NCBI RefSeq assembly: GCF_026339955.1
Contig: NZ_JAPEPW010000001.1
Location: 4,211,001-4,275,000, forward strand
Origin: Streptomyces sp. NBC_01549
GTDB lineage: Bacteria; Actinomycetota; Actinomycetes; Streptomycetales; Streptomycetaceae
Length of the DNA: 64,000 nucleotides
Reading direction: 5' to 3'
Shown here: positions 9,001-17,244 of the stretch, in pieces
How the letters are laid out: each line of letters begins with the position of its first letter
Numbering within the stretch: position 1 is the stretch's first letter
Translations under genes and position numbers: made by a program
The notes under the pieces: generated by a model
What the model was told of the DNA's origin: nothing
What the model saw: only the letters and a program-made list of their open reading frames with translations
Database searches by the model: none

Positions 9001-10177
9001 TCTTCACAGCCAGCGCGTTCTTGCCCTCCTCGCCCTTCCCGGCGAGCAACTCGGTCACGTCGTGGGCCGAGCGGGCGAACGGGTAGGTGAGCCCTCCCAC
9101 TTGGTGGCCGTTGAGCCAGATGTCGGCCTGATGGTTGATGCCGTCGAACTCCAGCCAGACCCTGCGGCCAGGACCGGTGCGCAGACCAGGCGGCAGGTCG
9201 AAGTCACGCTTGTACCACCAGGAATGGCGGGAGAGCGCCTCAGGGATGTGCAGATTGTTCAGGCCGGCGACCGGGTCCGGAAGCTTTCCCTGGTCGACGA
9301 GCGAGGCGAGGACCGTGCCGGGCACGGTGGCGGGCAGCCAGCCACTGGTGTCCACGGTCGGCTTCGACAGGTCGGGGCCATCGCCCTCGGCCCAGTCGTC
9401 CAGGGTCAGCCGCCAGCCCGACTCCAGCGGCACCGTGCCGTCCGCCGCGACGGCCAGCCGCGGAGCCTCACCGTGGTGGGTTCCCCAGTCGGTCCAGCCG
9501 GTGACCGCGGGACGCCGCCCGCCGACCGTGCCGTACACCTCGAACCCGTTCAGGCCGAGCGGATTGGGACTGGACCGCCGCTGAGCCGTCATCCGCACCC
9601 ACCGTGCCGTCACGGACGGGGTCAGCGGAATGTCCACCACCCCGCCCGTACCGGCGGTCGTGCGATACACGCTCGTCCAAGCGGCACCGTCCCTGGACGT
9701 CTCGACGACGAAGGCGAGCGCGTAACTGGACAGGATCTCCTTGCCGGTGGTGCCCTGGGCCGGGTTACCGGTGGCCGGAGGCGTGAAAACCGGATCGCTC
9801 GCGTCGGCCTCAAAGGTGAGCCGAACCCGCGAGACCCGGCAGACGGCCTGCAGATCGACCGAGATCCACTGCGGGGCGTCCCCCGCCACCGCACGCCATC
9901 CGCTTCCCCGGACCCCGGGCGACGCGAGACGGTCGACCACGAACTCGCCCGGAGTCGCCGCGTAGTCCGTCGAGGAGACCTCGACGGGCCGGTAGGCGGC
10001 GAGTTCACCGGACGGCGCTGCCGCCGCGGTGAGCGTGTCGCCGCCCCCGGCGGCCACGCTCGTCGCCGGAAACAGAGCGTTCAGACCAAACCCGGCGAGA
10101 AGAGTCGAACCCGTAGTGACCACCGACCGCCGGGAAGGACCGGAAGGATCCCGCGGCGCATGTGACTGACCTGCCAT
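6068..10177 (-). CDS. Secreted GH2 glycosidase (exo-beta-glucosaminidase-like) with three discoidin modules
   Basis: A Tat signal (SRRSVVTTGSTLLAGFGLNA) predicts folded export. In order: an F5/8 type C (CBM32-like) module (about residues 50-220), the GH2 sugar-binding jelly roll (about 235-425), an Ig-like domain (about 430-580), two further discoidin modules (about 585-865), then the TIM barrel and C-terminal Ig-like segments. Barrel motifs include GGNWDWDELL, the acid/base candidate Glu in VVVWCGANEGD, and the nucleophile candidate Glu in FHTEIGMP. The overall plan resembles exo-beta-D-glucosaminidases acting on chitosan oligomers, but other GH2 activities (mannosidase, galactosidase) are possible. 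The two internal discoidins interrupt the usual Ig-to-barrel join, which is unusual. ATG 10177 is preferred to 10192 because GGGA sits upstream. Two LacI-type operators lie in the promoter region. Confidence 0.85.
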   Translation of the reverse strand: MAGQSHAPRDPSGPSRRSVVTTGSTLLAGFGLNALFPATSVAAGGGDTLTAAAAPSGELAAYRPVEVSSTDYAATPGEFVVDRLASPGVRGSGWRAVAGDAPQWISVDLQAVCRVSRVRLTFEADASDPVFTPPATGNPAQGTTGKEILSSYALAFVVETSRDGAAWTSVYRTTAGTGGVVDIPLTPSVTARWVRMTAQRRSSPNPLGLNGFEVYGTVGGRRPAVTGWTDWGTHHGEAPRLAVAADGTVPLESGWRLTLDDWAEGDGPDLSKPTVDTSGWLPATVPGTVLASLVDQGKLPDPVAGLNNLHIPEALSRHSWWYKRDFDLPPGLRTGPGRRVWLEFDGINHQADIWLNGHQVGGLTYPFARSAHDVTELLAGKGEEGKNALAVKITPMPVPGSPGDKGPAGESWVDAGAGQMNLNSPTYLAASGWDWMPAVRDRVSGIWNHVRLRSTGPVVIGDPRVDTVLPDLPDASVAELTITVPVRNADAVEHTTTVSASFGDVRVSKAVTVPAGRSIDVSFAPDAFSRLRLRNPALWWPNGLGSPDLHDLTLTASADGTESDRRTTRFGIRQFGYEHDVPLPFTSSGDACTQSLEVGRQQARYVRVKCLTRATDWGNSLWTLSVKDSARPGTDLALHASATSSTTDGDDHGPGNATDGDPGTRWSSAYQDDQWIRVDLGSQQSFDGVDLVWEQAYARTYVVQVSTDDSTWTDVKSVDNTAVPLPFNTDRASLRVEDFTARTARFVRINCGIRQTSWGNSLWSLSVIDSSRPGTDLALHKPATASTEESDHPAAAATDGSPDSRWSSQYEDHQWIQVDLGSAQSFDRVAILWEQAYPKSYVIQVSSDGDTWTDVKSVDNTPEPLKISVNGVRVLARGGNWDWDELLRRMPAERMDAAVRMHRDMNFTMIRNWVGSINREEFYASCDEHGILVWNDFPNAWAMDPPDHDAFNAIARDTVLRYRIHPSVVVWCGANEGDPPAAIDKGMRDAVEQQAPGILYQNNSAGGIITGGGPYNWVEPEKYYDPSTYGSKSFGFHTEIGMPVVSTAESMRNLVGDEKEWPIGGAWYYHDWSEHGNQAPQQYRAAIEARLGTATGLDDFARKAQFVNYENARSMFEAWNAHLWDDASGLMLWMSHPAWHSTVWQTYDYDFDVNGTYYGARTACEPLHVQADPLKWQLLVVNHTRRAVEGATVTARIHDLTGRQIGGTRKAVVDVASAATTRTFAVDWTDDLPDLHLLRLTLEDHAGRTLSGNTYWRHRTPAAMKALNDLPRVGLSASITRVSRSGTRHELTAVVKNRGAALAPMVRMSLLDDHSGDRVLPTLYSDNYLWLLPGESRTVTLSWPAHALPSNRPALSVSAYNAPRTVARG
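7597..8047 (-). repeat. Direct repeat marking tandem discoidin duplication
   Basis: The same 31 bp occur at 7597-7627 and 8017-8047, 420 bp apart (140 codons). They encode the shared TWTDVKSVDNT segment of the second and third discoidin modules, evidence of a fairly recent module duplication inside the GH2 gene. Confidence 0.75.
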
Positions 10178-10241
10178 GAACGTGAGTCCCATCAGAAAAC
10201 AGCGCGGCCGACGAACACGCGGTGGCGCCGGAGCCGTGGCG

Positions 10242-10276
10242 TGACAACGTTGTCAAGGGATATGACAACGTTGCCA
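10242..10276. promoter_or_regulatory. Two LacI-family operators upstream of the GH2 gene
   Basis: TGACAACGTTGTCA (10242-10255) is a perfect 14-bp palindrome with a central CG. TGACAACGTTGCCA (10263-10276) is the same site with one mismatch. Their centres are 21 bp apart, two helical turns. This pattern is typical of LacI-family sugar repressors. No lacI-like gene lies nearby in the window, so the regulator must be elsewhere. Confidence 0.75.
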
Positions 10277-10279
10277 AAG

Positions 10280-10560
10280 ATTGTGACGCGCACAAGCTCC
10301 TGTCAAGACCTCGGGCACGATCACCGTCACTCCGCCGCGATCACGGCCGCCGAGCGGCAAGTCGCCCCAGGGGTGGGGGAGTCATGAAGAGGGGGGCGTG
10401 CGGCAGGTCGTGGAATGTCCGGCGTGCCGCCACAAGGCGAGGCCGACAGCCGAACCAGCGAACTTGCGAACCAGAACGGTCGACCACTCTGTCTGGAGGG
10501 CGCCGAGGAGCAGGGCGTCGAGATAGACGGTACGGGAGTGCAGTGCGTCAGCGAGCGTGG
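10280..10560. other. Intergenic region without a supported gene
   Basis: Open frames here are short, lack ribosome-binding sites and match nothing recognised. The stretch lies between the GH2 promoter and a decayed hydrolase tail, and looks like degenerate former coding DNA. Confidence 0.5.
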
Positions 10561-10722
10561 GACTTCTTGTCCGGTTGCGAGGCCCTCGACATGCCGACCT
10601 ATTGCCCGGACTCGCAGCCGACCGTCATCCCGGACACGTCCCACGACCTCCACTTGGATCAGCCGAACCAACTGCACGCAGTAACGTCCGCCTTCCTGAA
10701 GAAATCCGCGAACCTTCCGTGA
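10561..10722 (+). pseudogene. Remnant of an alpha/beta-hydrolase C-terminus
   Basis: The frame ending at 10722 reads VIPDTSHDLHLDQPNQLHAVTSAFLKK near its end. This resembles the last strand and catalytic-His segment of alpha/beta hydrolases (usually a Gly-His followed by a leucine-rich helix and a terminal FL). No nucleophile elbow or upstream body is present, so only a tail survives. A 9-bp inverted repeat, GATTGGCAG/CTGCCAATC (10721-10729 and 10789-10797), follows it and may mark the scar of a past insertion. The similarity is weak. Confidence 0.35.
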
Positions 10723-10798
10723 TTGGCAGATTCGGGCCTTCGAGGGTGCTGGGGGAGCTAGTCGCAGCCGCGCAGCGGTGGCCCAAAGCTGCCAATCG

Positions 10799-10999
10799 TT
10801 AGGCGCCCTGAACTTGTTGGCTTAGGTGGCGTATGAAGAGCTGCCAAGCCTGGGTTCGGACGGTGACTATCGGTCCGGTTCGGTCCTTGGAGTCGCGGAT
10901 GAGGGTGAGCTCGTTCGTGTACGCGCACTCGACGCATTCGGTGCCGCTACCGCCGCTGTAGGACGACTTGAACCAGTAGGGCGCCAGCGATCCGGGCAT
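10799..10999 (-). CDS. DUF397 domain protein
   Basis: This 66-residue protein has the DUF397 pattern: WFKSSYSGGSGTECVECA, a LIRDSKDRTGPIVTV core, and a final W-x-x-F. DUF397 proteins pair with DUF5753 helix-turn-helix regulators in Streptomyces and modulate them (WhiJ-type gene sets). It starts at ATG 10999 with AAGGAG upstream and overlaps the regulator's stop by one base (TGATG), so the two are translationally coupled. Confidence 0.9.
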   Translation of the reverse strand: MPGSLAPYWFKSSYSGGSGTECVECAYTNELTLIRDSKDRTGPIVTVRTQAWQLFIRHLSQQVQGA

Positions 11000-11844
11000 C
11001 AGGACTCCTTGCTTATGCGATGGACGAGCGCTGCGGAGGATTCGAGATCGAGTGCCTGAGCGCTGAGGTAATCGAACGCCAACCTATAGCGCCCCAGTTC
11101 CTGTGGCTTCTCCATGAAGAGCCCGCCGCCGAGGATGTCTACGTACACCACGTCCAACTCGGGAGAGGGGCCGCGCAAGACGACGAAGCTACCAACTGCC
11201 GCCGCGTGAGCTCCTGTTGAAAAGGGGAGTACTTGCGCAGTGACGTGGGGCAGTTCCGACATGGCCAGAAGATGTTGAAGTTGTTCGTTCATGACCTTGC
11301 GCCCGCCGACACTGCGTCGAAGCGCCGCCTCGTCGATCACGCACCAGATGTGCGGCGGTTCATCACGCTGAAGGAGTTCTTGTCGCTTCATGCGGATGTC
11401 GACCATGTGCTGCACCTCCCTCTCTGAACACTGCATCTCCGAGGCGCGGTGTACGGCCTCGGCGTAGGCGCGGCTTTGGAGGAGGCCAGGGATGTACATG
11501 CAGGCGTAGTGGTCTTCACGCACCACCTCGTCTTCAAGCGTGAGCATGAGATTCATGGACTCGGGGATGGGATCGGCGAGTGACCTCCACCAGCCTTGGA
11601 TCTTGGCGCCCTTCGCGAGTTCGACGAGTGCGAGGCGTTCTTCGTCGGACGTGCCGTACTCACGGCACAGTGCGTCGACAGCAGGCCACTTGACTGATCC
11701 TTCCTTGGTCTCATAGCGGCTGAGCGTCGCCTTTGAGATGCCTACGAGTGCGCCCGCCTCTTCCAGGGTCAAGCCCTTGTGTTCACGGAGACGGCGCAGA
11801 TCGGCGCCAAGTTGGCGTCTGCGAGTGGTGGGCCCAACTGTCAT
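10999..11844 (-). CDS. XRE-family HTH regulator with DUF5753 (WhiJ-like)
   Basis: Residues 1-70 form an XRE helix-turn-helix (LGADLRRLREHKGLTLEEAGALVGISKATLSRYE). The remainder is the DUF5753 domain (IPGLLQSRAYAEAV, IDEAALRR, VQVLPF-like, FVVLRGPSPELDVVYVD). Such proteins control development or antibiotic production and act with a DUF397 partner and a GHKL ATPase, both present here. ATG 11844 is chosen because AAAGG lies eight bases upstream; GTG 11853 is an alternative. It is probably autoregulated through the repeats at 11969-12003 in the divergent promoter region. Confidence 0.9.
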   Translation of the reverse strand: MTVGPTTRRRQLGADLRRLREHKGLTLEEAGALVGISKATLSRYETKEGSVKWPAVDALCREYGTSDEERLALVELAKGAKIQGWWRSLADPIPESMNLMLTLEDEVVREDHYACMYIPGLLQSRAYAEAVHRASEMQCSEREVQHMVDIRMKRQELLQRDEPPHIWCVIDEAALRRSVGGRKVMNEQLQHLLAMSELPHVTAQVLPFSTGAHAAAVGSFVVLRGPSPELDVVYVDILGGGLFMEKPQELGRYRLAFDYLSAQALDLESSAALVHRISKES

Positions 11845-11968
11845 ATCCCACACCTTTCGTGTTGATCTCCCAGATCGTGCTGCCTGCTCAAGCGTGACAG
11901 CAAGACAGCGTGCGCCGGGGCGCGCGAAGCGTGGCCGTGCTCCCAGTCGCTCTCCTCAATCACAAGAT

Positions 11969-12003
11969 GAGAGTTCCATTTTGAGAGTTCCAATGCAACT
12001 CTC
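11969..12003. promoter_or_regulatory. Operator-like repeats in the divergent WhiJ-type promoter
   Basis: GAGAGTTCCA occurs twice, 14 bp apart (11969 and 11983). The second copy also forms an inverted repeat, GAGAGTT-N7-AACTCTC (11983-12003). The site lies between the regulator and the divergent ATPase gene and is the best candidate binding site for the HTH protein. Confidence 0.5.
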
Positions 12004-12057
12004 AGTGTGATGGCGATTGCAGAGCGCAATCCATCGTGCAAGGAAAGGACTTGAGAC

Positions 12058-12720
12058 ATGGACTGCGCGGGCTGTGTGTCGAGGAAGCCGTGGGACATCC
12101 CGTTCGTAGCGGAACCGAGGGAGGTGTCGGGTCTGCGTCGCGTCATGCGGCTTCACCTTGGACTCTGGGGCTTGCACGAGATTGCTGAGGCAGCCCAACT
12201 GTGTGTCACCGAGCTGGTTTCCAATGTCATCACGCACGTGGGCGCCGGCACCCCGACCACGCTCGCCGTCTCCATGAACGGCACCTACTTGCGCATCGAG
12301 GTTCAGGACCCTGACACCCGTGCCCTGCCAACCCTCATCCAGGCGGGAGCCGACTCCGAAGGTGGGCGGGGCATGGCTCTCGTCGATGCCATTGCCGACC
12401 GCTGGGGTATCCAACTCCACCCCGACCGAAAGGTCACCTGGTGCGAGCTGTCCACCGGACTGACCTCGCCCAATGGCCACAGCGGGGGTGCTCGTGTGGC
12501 AAGAACAGGATCGATGCTCGGCTTCTACGGCGCAGCGAAGACACCTGGCCCTCAGGTTCCAAGCCCGCTGAGCGTGGCCGTAGCGCAGGAGGCGGCGATT
12601 GACGTCATCGCCGACCTCCTCCACTGGCTTCGCGTGCATGGCCTTGATGCCGATGAAGCCCTCGATCGAGCCCAGATGCGCTTCGAGTCGGAGGCGGAGC
12701 AGAGAGGAGGTGAGGAGTGA
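12058..12720 (+). CDS. GHKL-type ATP-binding protein (anti-sigma-kinase-like)
   Basis: The first 150 residues have the HATPase_c motifs of RsbW/SpoIIAB-like kinases: N box CVTELVSNVITHVG, G1-like DPDTRALP and G2 GRGMALVDAIADRWG. The last 70 residues form a helical extension of unknown role. In Streptomyces such proteins commonly sit divergent from WhiJ-like regulators and DUF397 partners, as here, and act as putative protein kinases or anti-sigma switches. The ATG at 12058 has AAGGAAAGG nearby. It is convergent with the helicase gene, ending 4 bases before it. Confidence 0.85.
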   Translation: MDCAGCVSRKPWDIPFVAEPREVSGLRRVMRLHLGLWGLHEIAEAAQLCVTELVSNVITHVGAGTPTTLAVSMNGTYLRIEVQDPDTRALPTLIQAGADSEGGRGMALVDAIADRWGIQLHPDRKVTWCELSTGLTSPNGHSGGARVARTGSMLGFYGAAKTPGPQVPSPLSVAVAQEAAIDVIADLLHWLRVHGLDADEALDRAQMRFESEAEQRGGEE

Positions 12721-12723
12721 GGA

Positions 12724-15500
12724 TCAACCAGCGGCAATGGCGGAGTACGTCCACACGTCCGCCGGGATGTCGTGCGCCAACTTCCACGCAATCGCCATCG
12801 GCTTGCTCCCCTTGTGCTCGACGTACTCAGCCGGGCCAAGCAGCATCCACGGTTGGGCTCCGCCGATGTCGGTGCTCTTGTAGCGGCGGACGAACAGTAG
12901 GACGTGGCTGCCTTCGGCTTTGTGGTGTTGGTAGCGCAGGCCCGTGGCGGATGTGGCCGAGGTCTGGTTCTGGGACTCCCAGTGGAAGAGGGTCTCGCTC
13001 AGCGCGTAGTCGTGGTAACGGGTCTGGGGAGAGAAGTCCTTGTCGTCCTTGTCCAGAGTGATCATCAGGGCATCGGTCTTCGCGGACTCACACCACTTCA
13101 CGCCCTCGCGGAAATCGCCCGGCATGAAGCCGCCGATGTAGGACTGGCCGAGTGCGGGAAGGATCTCCTCTCTGCTGTAGGAGGCGTGGATAGTCAACGG
13201 GAGACCAGTTTGGCCGCCGATGCCTAGGAGTGGGATCGGGACGTGCTCGGTATGGGCGAGGTTGTACTCAAGCACTTGGCGAAGCTCGCTGCGTACGGCG
13301 TGCTGGTCTCGGAGTGCTGCGAAGCCAGTGTCGTAATCCTTGAATCCCTTGCGGGTGACGCCTCCGAGAGGCCAGAGCTGGAAGAAGAGCATCCGAGCGT
13401 AGGCCTGTCCCCGCTCGTCGAGTTCGCCGTACGAAGGGGCGTCATCCTCCAACATGCGGGTGTACGCATCGACGCGCAGTGGGTCGCCAACGTGGAGGAA
13501 GGCAGGAACGCGCTTGAGTAGAGTTGATTCGCCCTCTGGAGGCTCGCCCTTGAGGAGTCCGGCACGCCGGAGCAGTCCCGTCCAGGAGTTGCCATTGCCG
13601 CGGTACAGCTCCTTCAGTTCGCGGCCGCTCTCATAGAGATAGGTGCTCAGCCGAGGCTCAGCGTAGGCCGCGACTTCTCGGGCTAGGGCGGTGACGTTGA
13701 CGCCGATCTGATCCTTGATGTTGTCGATGACGGCCTTTTTGGCCTTCTCCTCAAGGATGATCTGGCAACCGGAGGGGAGTTGCGGGAAGTCATGCTCGAT
13801 GTTGTCCAGGAGCCGCTTGCGGGTGAGGTTCGTCAGGGCCCGGAACTGGTTCTCGAAGCGGAACTCTTTGCGGTGCTGTCCGATGAAGTCGAGCACTGTG
13901 AGCACCGCTTTGTTCTCGCTCCGGCGAAGACCTCGGCCGAGTTGTTGGAGGAACAGGGTTGCGCTGGAGGTAGGGCGCAAGAGGAGCAGGGTGTCTACGT
14001 CGGGGATGTCGAGTCCCTCATTGAAGAGGTCCACGGAGAAGATCACTTGCAGGGCGCCGGACTTGAGGTCAGCGAGGGCTTGCCTACGTTGTTCGGCCGG
14101 AGTCTCGCCGGAGAGCGCTAGGGCGTTCAGGCCTGCGGAGCGGAAGTACTCGGCCATGAAGTGGGCATGCGCGACCGAGACGCAGAAGCCCAGCGCTCGC
14201 ATGGCGCCAGGCTCGACGAGCTTCTCCTCTACAGCCTTCACGATGAGTCGTGCCCGTGCGTCATTGCCGGTCAGGACGTTGCTCAGGGCGGCGTCGTCGT
14301 AGGCGCCGCGCTTCCACTCCACCGCCCTCAAGTCGGTGTTGTCGCTGATTCCGAAGTAGTGGAAAGGGCTGAGGAGCTCGTTCTCCAGGGCCTCCCACAG
14401 GCGCATCTCGGCAGCAATGCGCCCGCCGAAGAACTCGTCCTGGATGTTCCTACCGTCCATGCGCTCGGGCGTCGCGGTCAGACCCAGTAGCTCCATCGGC
14501 CGGAAGTGATCAACAATCTTTCGGTACGTCGGTGATGTGCCGTGGTGGAATTCATCGAGTACGATCACGTCGAAGTGGCCGGCGTCGAGCTGATCCAGTG
14601 CCCTAGCGTTAAGCGACTGAACGCTGGCAAAGACGTGGGTCCAGCGCTCCGGGATCTCCCCACTGTGGAGTGGCTCGCCAAAGTTCGCGTCCACCAAGAC
14701 GTCTTGGTAAGTCCGCATCGACTGTTGCAAGATTTCCTTGCGGTGCGCGACGAACAGCAGGCGCAGATCCCGGCCGTATTTCTTGCATAGGTTCTTGTAG
14801 TCGAGCGCCGCCATTACCGTCTTGCCGGTCCCTGTCGCGGCAACTAGGAGATTCCGATGCCGGTCGTGTACCTCTCGCTCCACGTCCAGCCGCTCCAACA
14901 TGTCGCGCTGGTGCGGGTATGGGCGTACCTCCAGGCCGGACAGAGTGATCCTGCGGTCCGCGGCTGCGATGGATGATGTTCCGCCCGCAATGGCCAACGC
15001 CTCCTGGAGTCTGGTGCCGTCAGCGTCGGGGTCGTACGTCTCGAATGACGGGTCGTTCCAGTAGGCGTCGAAGGTCGCATCGAATTTCCGCAGTACGTCA
15101 GGCGTGGCGATGGACGACAGCCGGACGTTCCACTCCAAGCCGTCGAGCAATGCGGCCTTGGAGAGGTTGGAGCTACCGACATAGGCAGTGTCGTATCCAC
15201 TGTTGCGGCGGAAGAGCCATGCCTTGGCGTGGAGACGTGTTGTCCGCGTTTCGTAGTTGACCTTGACTTCGGCGTTGAACTCCCTCACAAGTCTGTCCAG
15301 CGCTCGTCGCTCGGTCGCCCCGATGTAGGTCGTCGTGATGACACGTATGGGAACGCTTCGTTCGTGAGCCGCTCTGAGTGACTGCTCGATGATGCGTAGC
15401 CCGTGCCATTTAACGAAGGCGCAGAGCAAGTCCACGCGGTCGGCTGTGGCGAGCTCTGCACGAAGCTCAAAGCCGAGGCTTGGATCGTCCGGGGAGTTGG
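12724..15500 (-). pseudogene. PLD-DEAD/DEAH helicase-DUF3427, 3' part severed by an IS
   Basis: This part encodes most of a defence-type helicase. A phospholipase-D-like nuclease region comes first (VDLLCAFVKWHGLR, HAK in RLHAKAWLFRR, GSSNLSKAA). A superfamily 2 helicase follows (Walker A AATGTGKT, DEFHH box, LTATPERMDG, QQLGRGLRRS), then a DUF3427-like C-terminus. Homologues are about 1000-1060 residues. Here the N-terminal 130 are on the far side of the IS at 15501-17240. Joining across one TTGG copy gives an unbroken 1053-residue frame. The surviving frame could still start at GTG 15435 (903 residues), so a truncated product is possible. It belongs with the divergent MORC-like and Z1 genes as a predicted anti-phage or restriction locus. 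Confidence 0.85.
15497..15500. repeat. Target-site duplication TTGG, left copy
   Basis: TTGG directly precedes the left IS end and is repeated at the right end. Removing the element plus one copy restores the helicase reading frame. Confidence 0.75.
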
Positions 15501-17240
15501 CCTCATGTATTCAGCTATGAAAGTGATCTGACGTCCCGGCAGAAGAAGGGTGCCTCCCACCTGCGATGATCTGACTGCTGAGATCAAGAACGTCGCGGAG
15601 AAGAGGCACCCAACAGGTGCAGGTTACCGAATGGGATCACCGGCTTGCCGTGCGGGCCGACGGCAAGAACCTGATCGGCCACGCGGGCGTGGTGCTGCTG
15701 CGGAAGGTCGCCGACCGCGTCGGCCTGGCCGCCGCGCTGAGTGCGGCGTTGCCGAAGGGCACCGGGCCGGGCTGGCGGGACCGGGGCATGGCGCTGGTCC
15801 AGCTGGCCTGTGCGATCGTGCTCGGCGCGACGAACGTCCTGGAGGCCGAGCAACTCCAGTACCACTGGCGTGCGGTGTTCCCGCGCCCGGTTTCGGACAG
15901 CACCCTGCGCCGCGCCCTGGCCGCGATCGACGCCCCGGTCGCGGCCAGGGTGGAACGCGCCCGTGCCGCGATACGCCGCGTGGTGTGGACGCTGCTCGCC
16001 CTGCGGCCCGGCGGTTTCCCCTGGATCTCGGTGTGCGGCCGGGAGCTGACCGGCTGGTACGTCCTGGACCTGGATGCGACCATCGTGACCTGCACCAGCC
16101 GCAAGGAAGGCGCGGCGGGCACCTTCAAGGGGACCTTCGGTCACATGCCGCTGGGGGCGTGGGTGGCCAACACCCGTGAGTGCGTCGCCATGCTGCTGCG
16201 GCCCGGCAACGCGCCACCGAACGATGTCGCCGACCACAAGAGCGTCCTGGCCTCGGCGTTTCGGCAGCTCCCGCTCCCGCTGTGGTCGAAGCTGCTGGTG
16301 CGGATCGACGGCGCGGCCTTCAGCCACGAGGTCCTGGACCATCTCCAGAGTCTGACCACCAGCCGGCGCCGGGTGCGCTGGGTGACCGGCTGGGCCATCA
16401 ACGCCACGGACGAGCGGGCCATCGCGCTGCTGCCCGAGAACGTGTGGACGGCCGCACTGCGGCAGGACGGCCAACTCCACGAGATCAAGGGACCCGATGG
16501 GGAATGGGTGTCCTACCAGGTCGCCGAGCTGACCGGGGTCCGTGACCTGACCGGCTGGCCGGCCGGGATGCGGCTGATCGTGCGCCGGGTCAAGCCCTCG
16601 CGGCGGGATACGAAGAAGCTGACCGCGTTCGAGAAGCGCACCGGCTGGCGCTACCAGATCGTCGCCACGAACATCCCCGCCCGCCAAGGGCTCTCCGGGG
16701 CCCCGGGCTCCGGGCAGGTGTGGTTCGTCGACGCCCTCTACCGTGATCACGCCGAGGTCGAGGACCGTGTCAAAGCGATCAAGCGGGTCGGCCTCGGGCT
16801 GCTGCCCTCGAAGTCCTGGCAGCTCAACATGGCCTGGGTGCTGGCCGCCACGCTCGCCGCCGACCTCGACGCCTGGACCCGGCTCCTCCTCCTGCACGAC
16901 GAGCCCGCACTCGCCGCCGCCGAACCGGAGACGATCCGCAGGAAGCTGTACCACCTGCCCGCCCGGCTCACCTCCCACGCCCGCCGGCGCACCCTGCACC
17001 TCGACCGCACCTGGCCCTGGGGGGCAGCGTTCGCCACCGCCTGGCAGCGCGCTCACCAGCTTCCGGCCCTCACCTGACGGCCGGCCACCACCCGACAACA
17101 ACGAGAGGACCGCACCACCCTCGGGCCCGTGGAACCCGACGCCCCGCAGCGTCACGCGACGGCCAGTCCCGACACGGCACGGGACATATCAGGCAGTCAG
17201 CCGCTCACACTGCCGCCGCCAGCCCTCGGAAGAATCGAGG
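15501..17240 (+). mobile_element. IS1380-family insertion sequence (1740 bp)
   Basis: The element is bounded by imperfect inverted ends beginning CCTC (15501) and, on the other strand, CCTC (17240), which agree at 9 of the first 14 positions. It is flanked by a 4-bp TTGG duplication. Both the CC start and 4-5 bp duplications fit the IS1380 family. It contains one transposase gene. The boundary was deduced from the split helicase: (17629-17241+1)+(15496-12724+1)=3162 nt, exactly 1054 codons. Confidence 0.82.
15617..17077 (+). CDS. IS1380-family DDE transposase
   Basis: This 486-residue transposase catalyses movement of the surrounding IS. The predicted DDE triad comprises Asp in VLDLDATIVTC (about residue 153), Asp in LLVRIDGAAFS (about 232) and Glu in YRDHAEVEDRVKAIK (about 380), with the family's insertion domain between the second Asp and Glu. 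Length is normal for the family and no frameshift is seen, so the element may still be active. The start is GTG 15617, behind a GGAGAAGAGG purine run. An ATG further in would delete conserved residues. Confidence 0.88.
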   Translation: MQVTEWDHRLAVRADGKNLIGHAGVVLLRKVADRVGLAAALSAALPKGTGPGWRDRGMALVQLACAIVLGATNVLEAEQLQYHWRAVFPRPVSDSTLRRALAAIDAPVAARVERARAAIRRVVWTLLALRPGGFPWISVCGRELTGWYVLDLDATIVTCTSRKEGAAGTFKGTFGHMPLGAWVANTRECVAMLLRPGNAPPNDVADHKSVLASAFRQLPLPLWSKLLVRIDGAAFSHEVLDHLQSLTTSRRRVRWVTGWAINATDERAIALLPENVWTAALRQDGQLHEIKGPDGEWVSYQVAELTGVRDLTGWPAGMRLIVRRVKPSRRDTKKLTAFEKRTGWRYQIVATNIPARQGLSGAPGSGQVWFVDALYRDHAEVEDRVKAIKRVGLGLLPSKSWQLNMAWVLAATLAADLDAWTRLLLLHDEPALAAAEPETIRRKLYHLPARLTSHARRRTLHLDRTWPWGAAFATAWQRAHQLPALT

Positions 17241-17244
17241 TTGG
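17241..17244. repeat. Target-site duplication TTGG, right copy
   Basis: This is the second copy of the 4-bp duplication flanking the IS1380-type element; see 15497-15500. Confidence 0.75.

Noticed and set aside
10327..10677. Minus-strand 116-codon frame in the gap after the GH2 promoter
   Set aside because: No ribosome-binding site, no motif and no coupling to a neighbour. The plus-strand hydrolase-like tail explains part of the region better.
17189..17240. Tail of the helicase N-terminal frame (LDSSEGWRRQC and onward)
   Set aside because: These codons lie inside the IS right end and are foreign. The native frame resumes at 15496 after excision.
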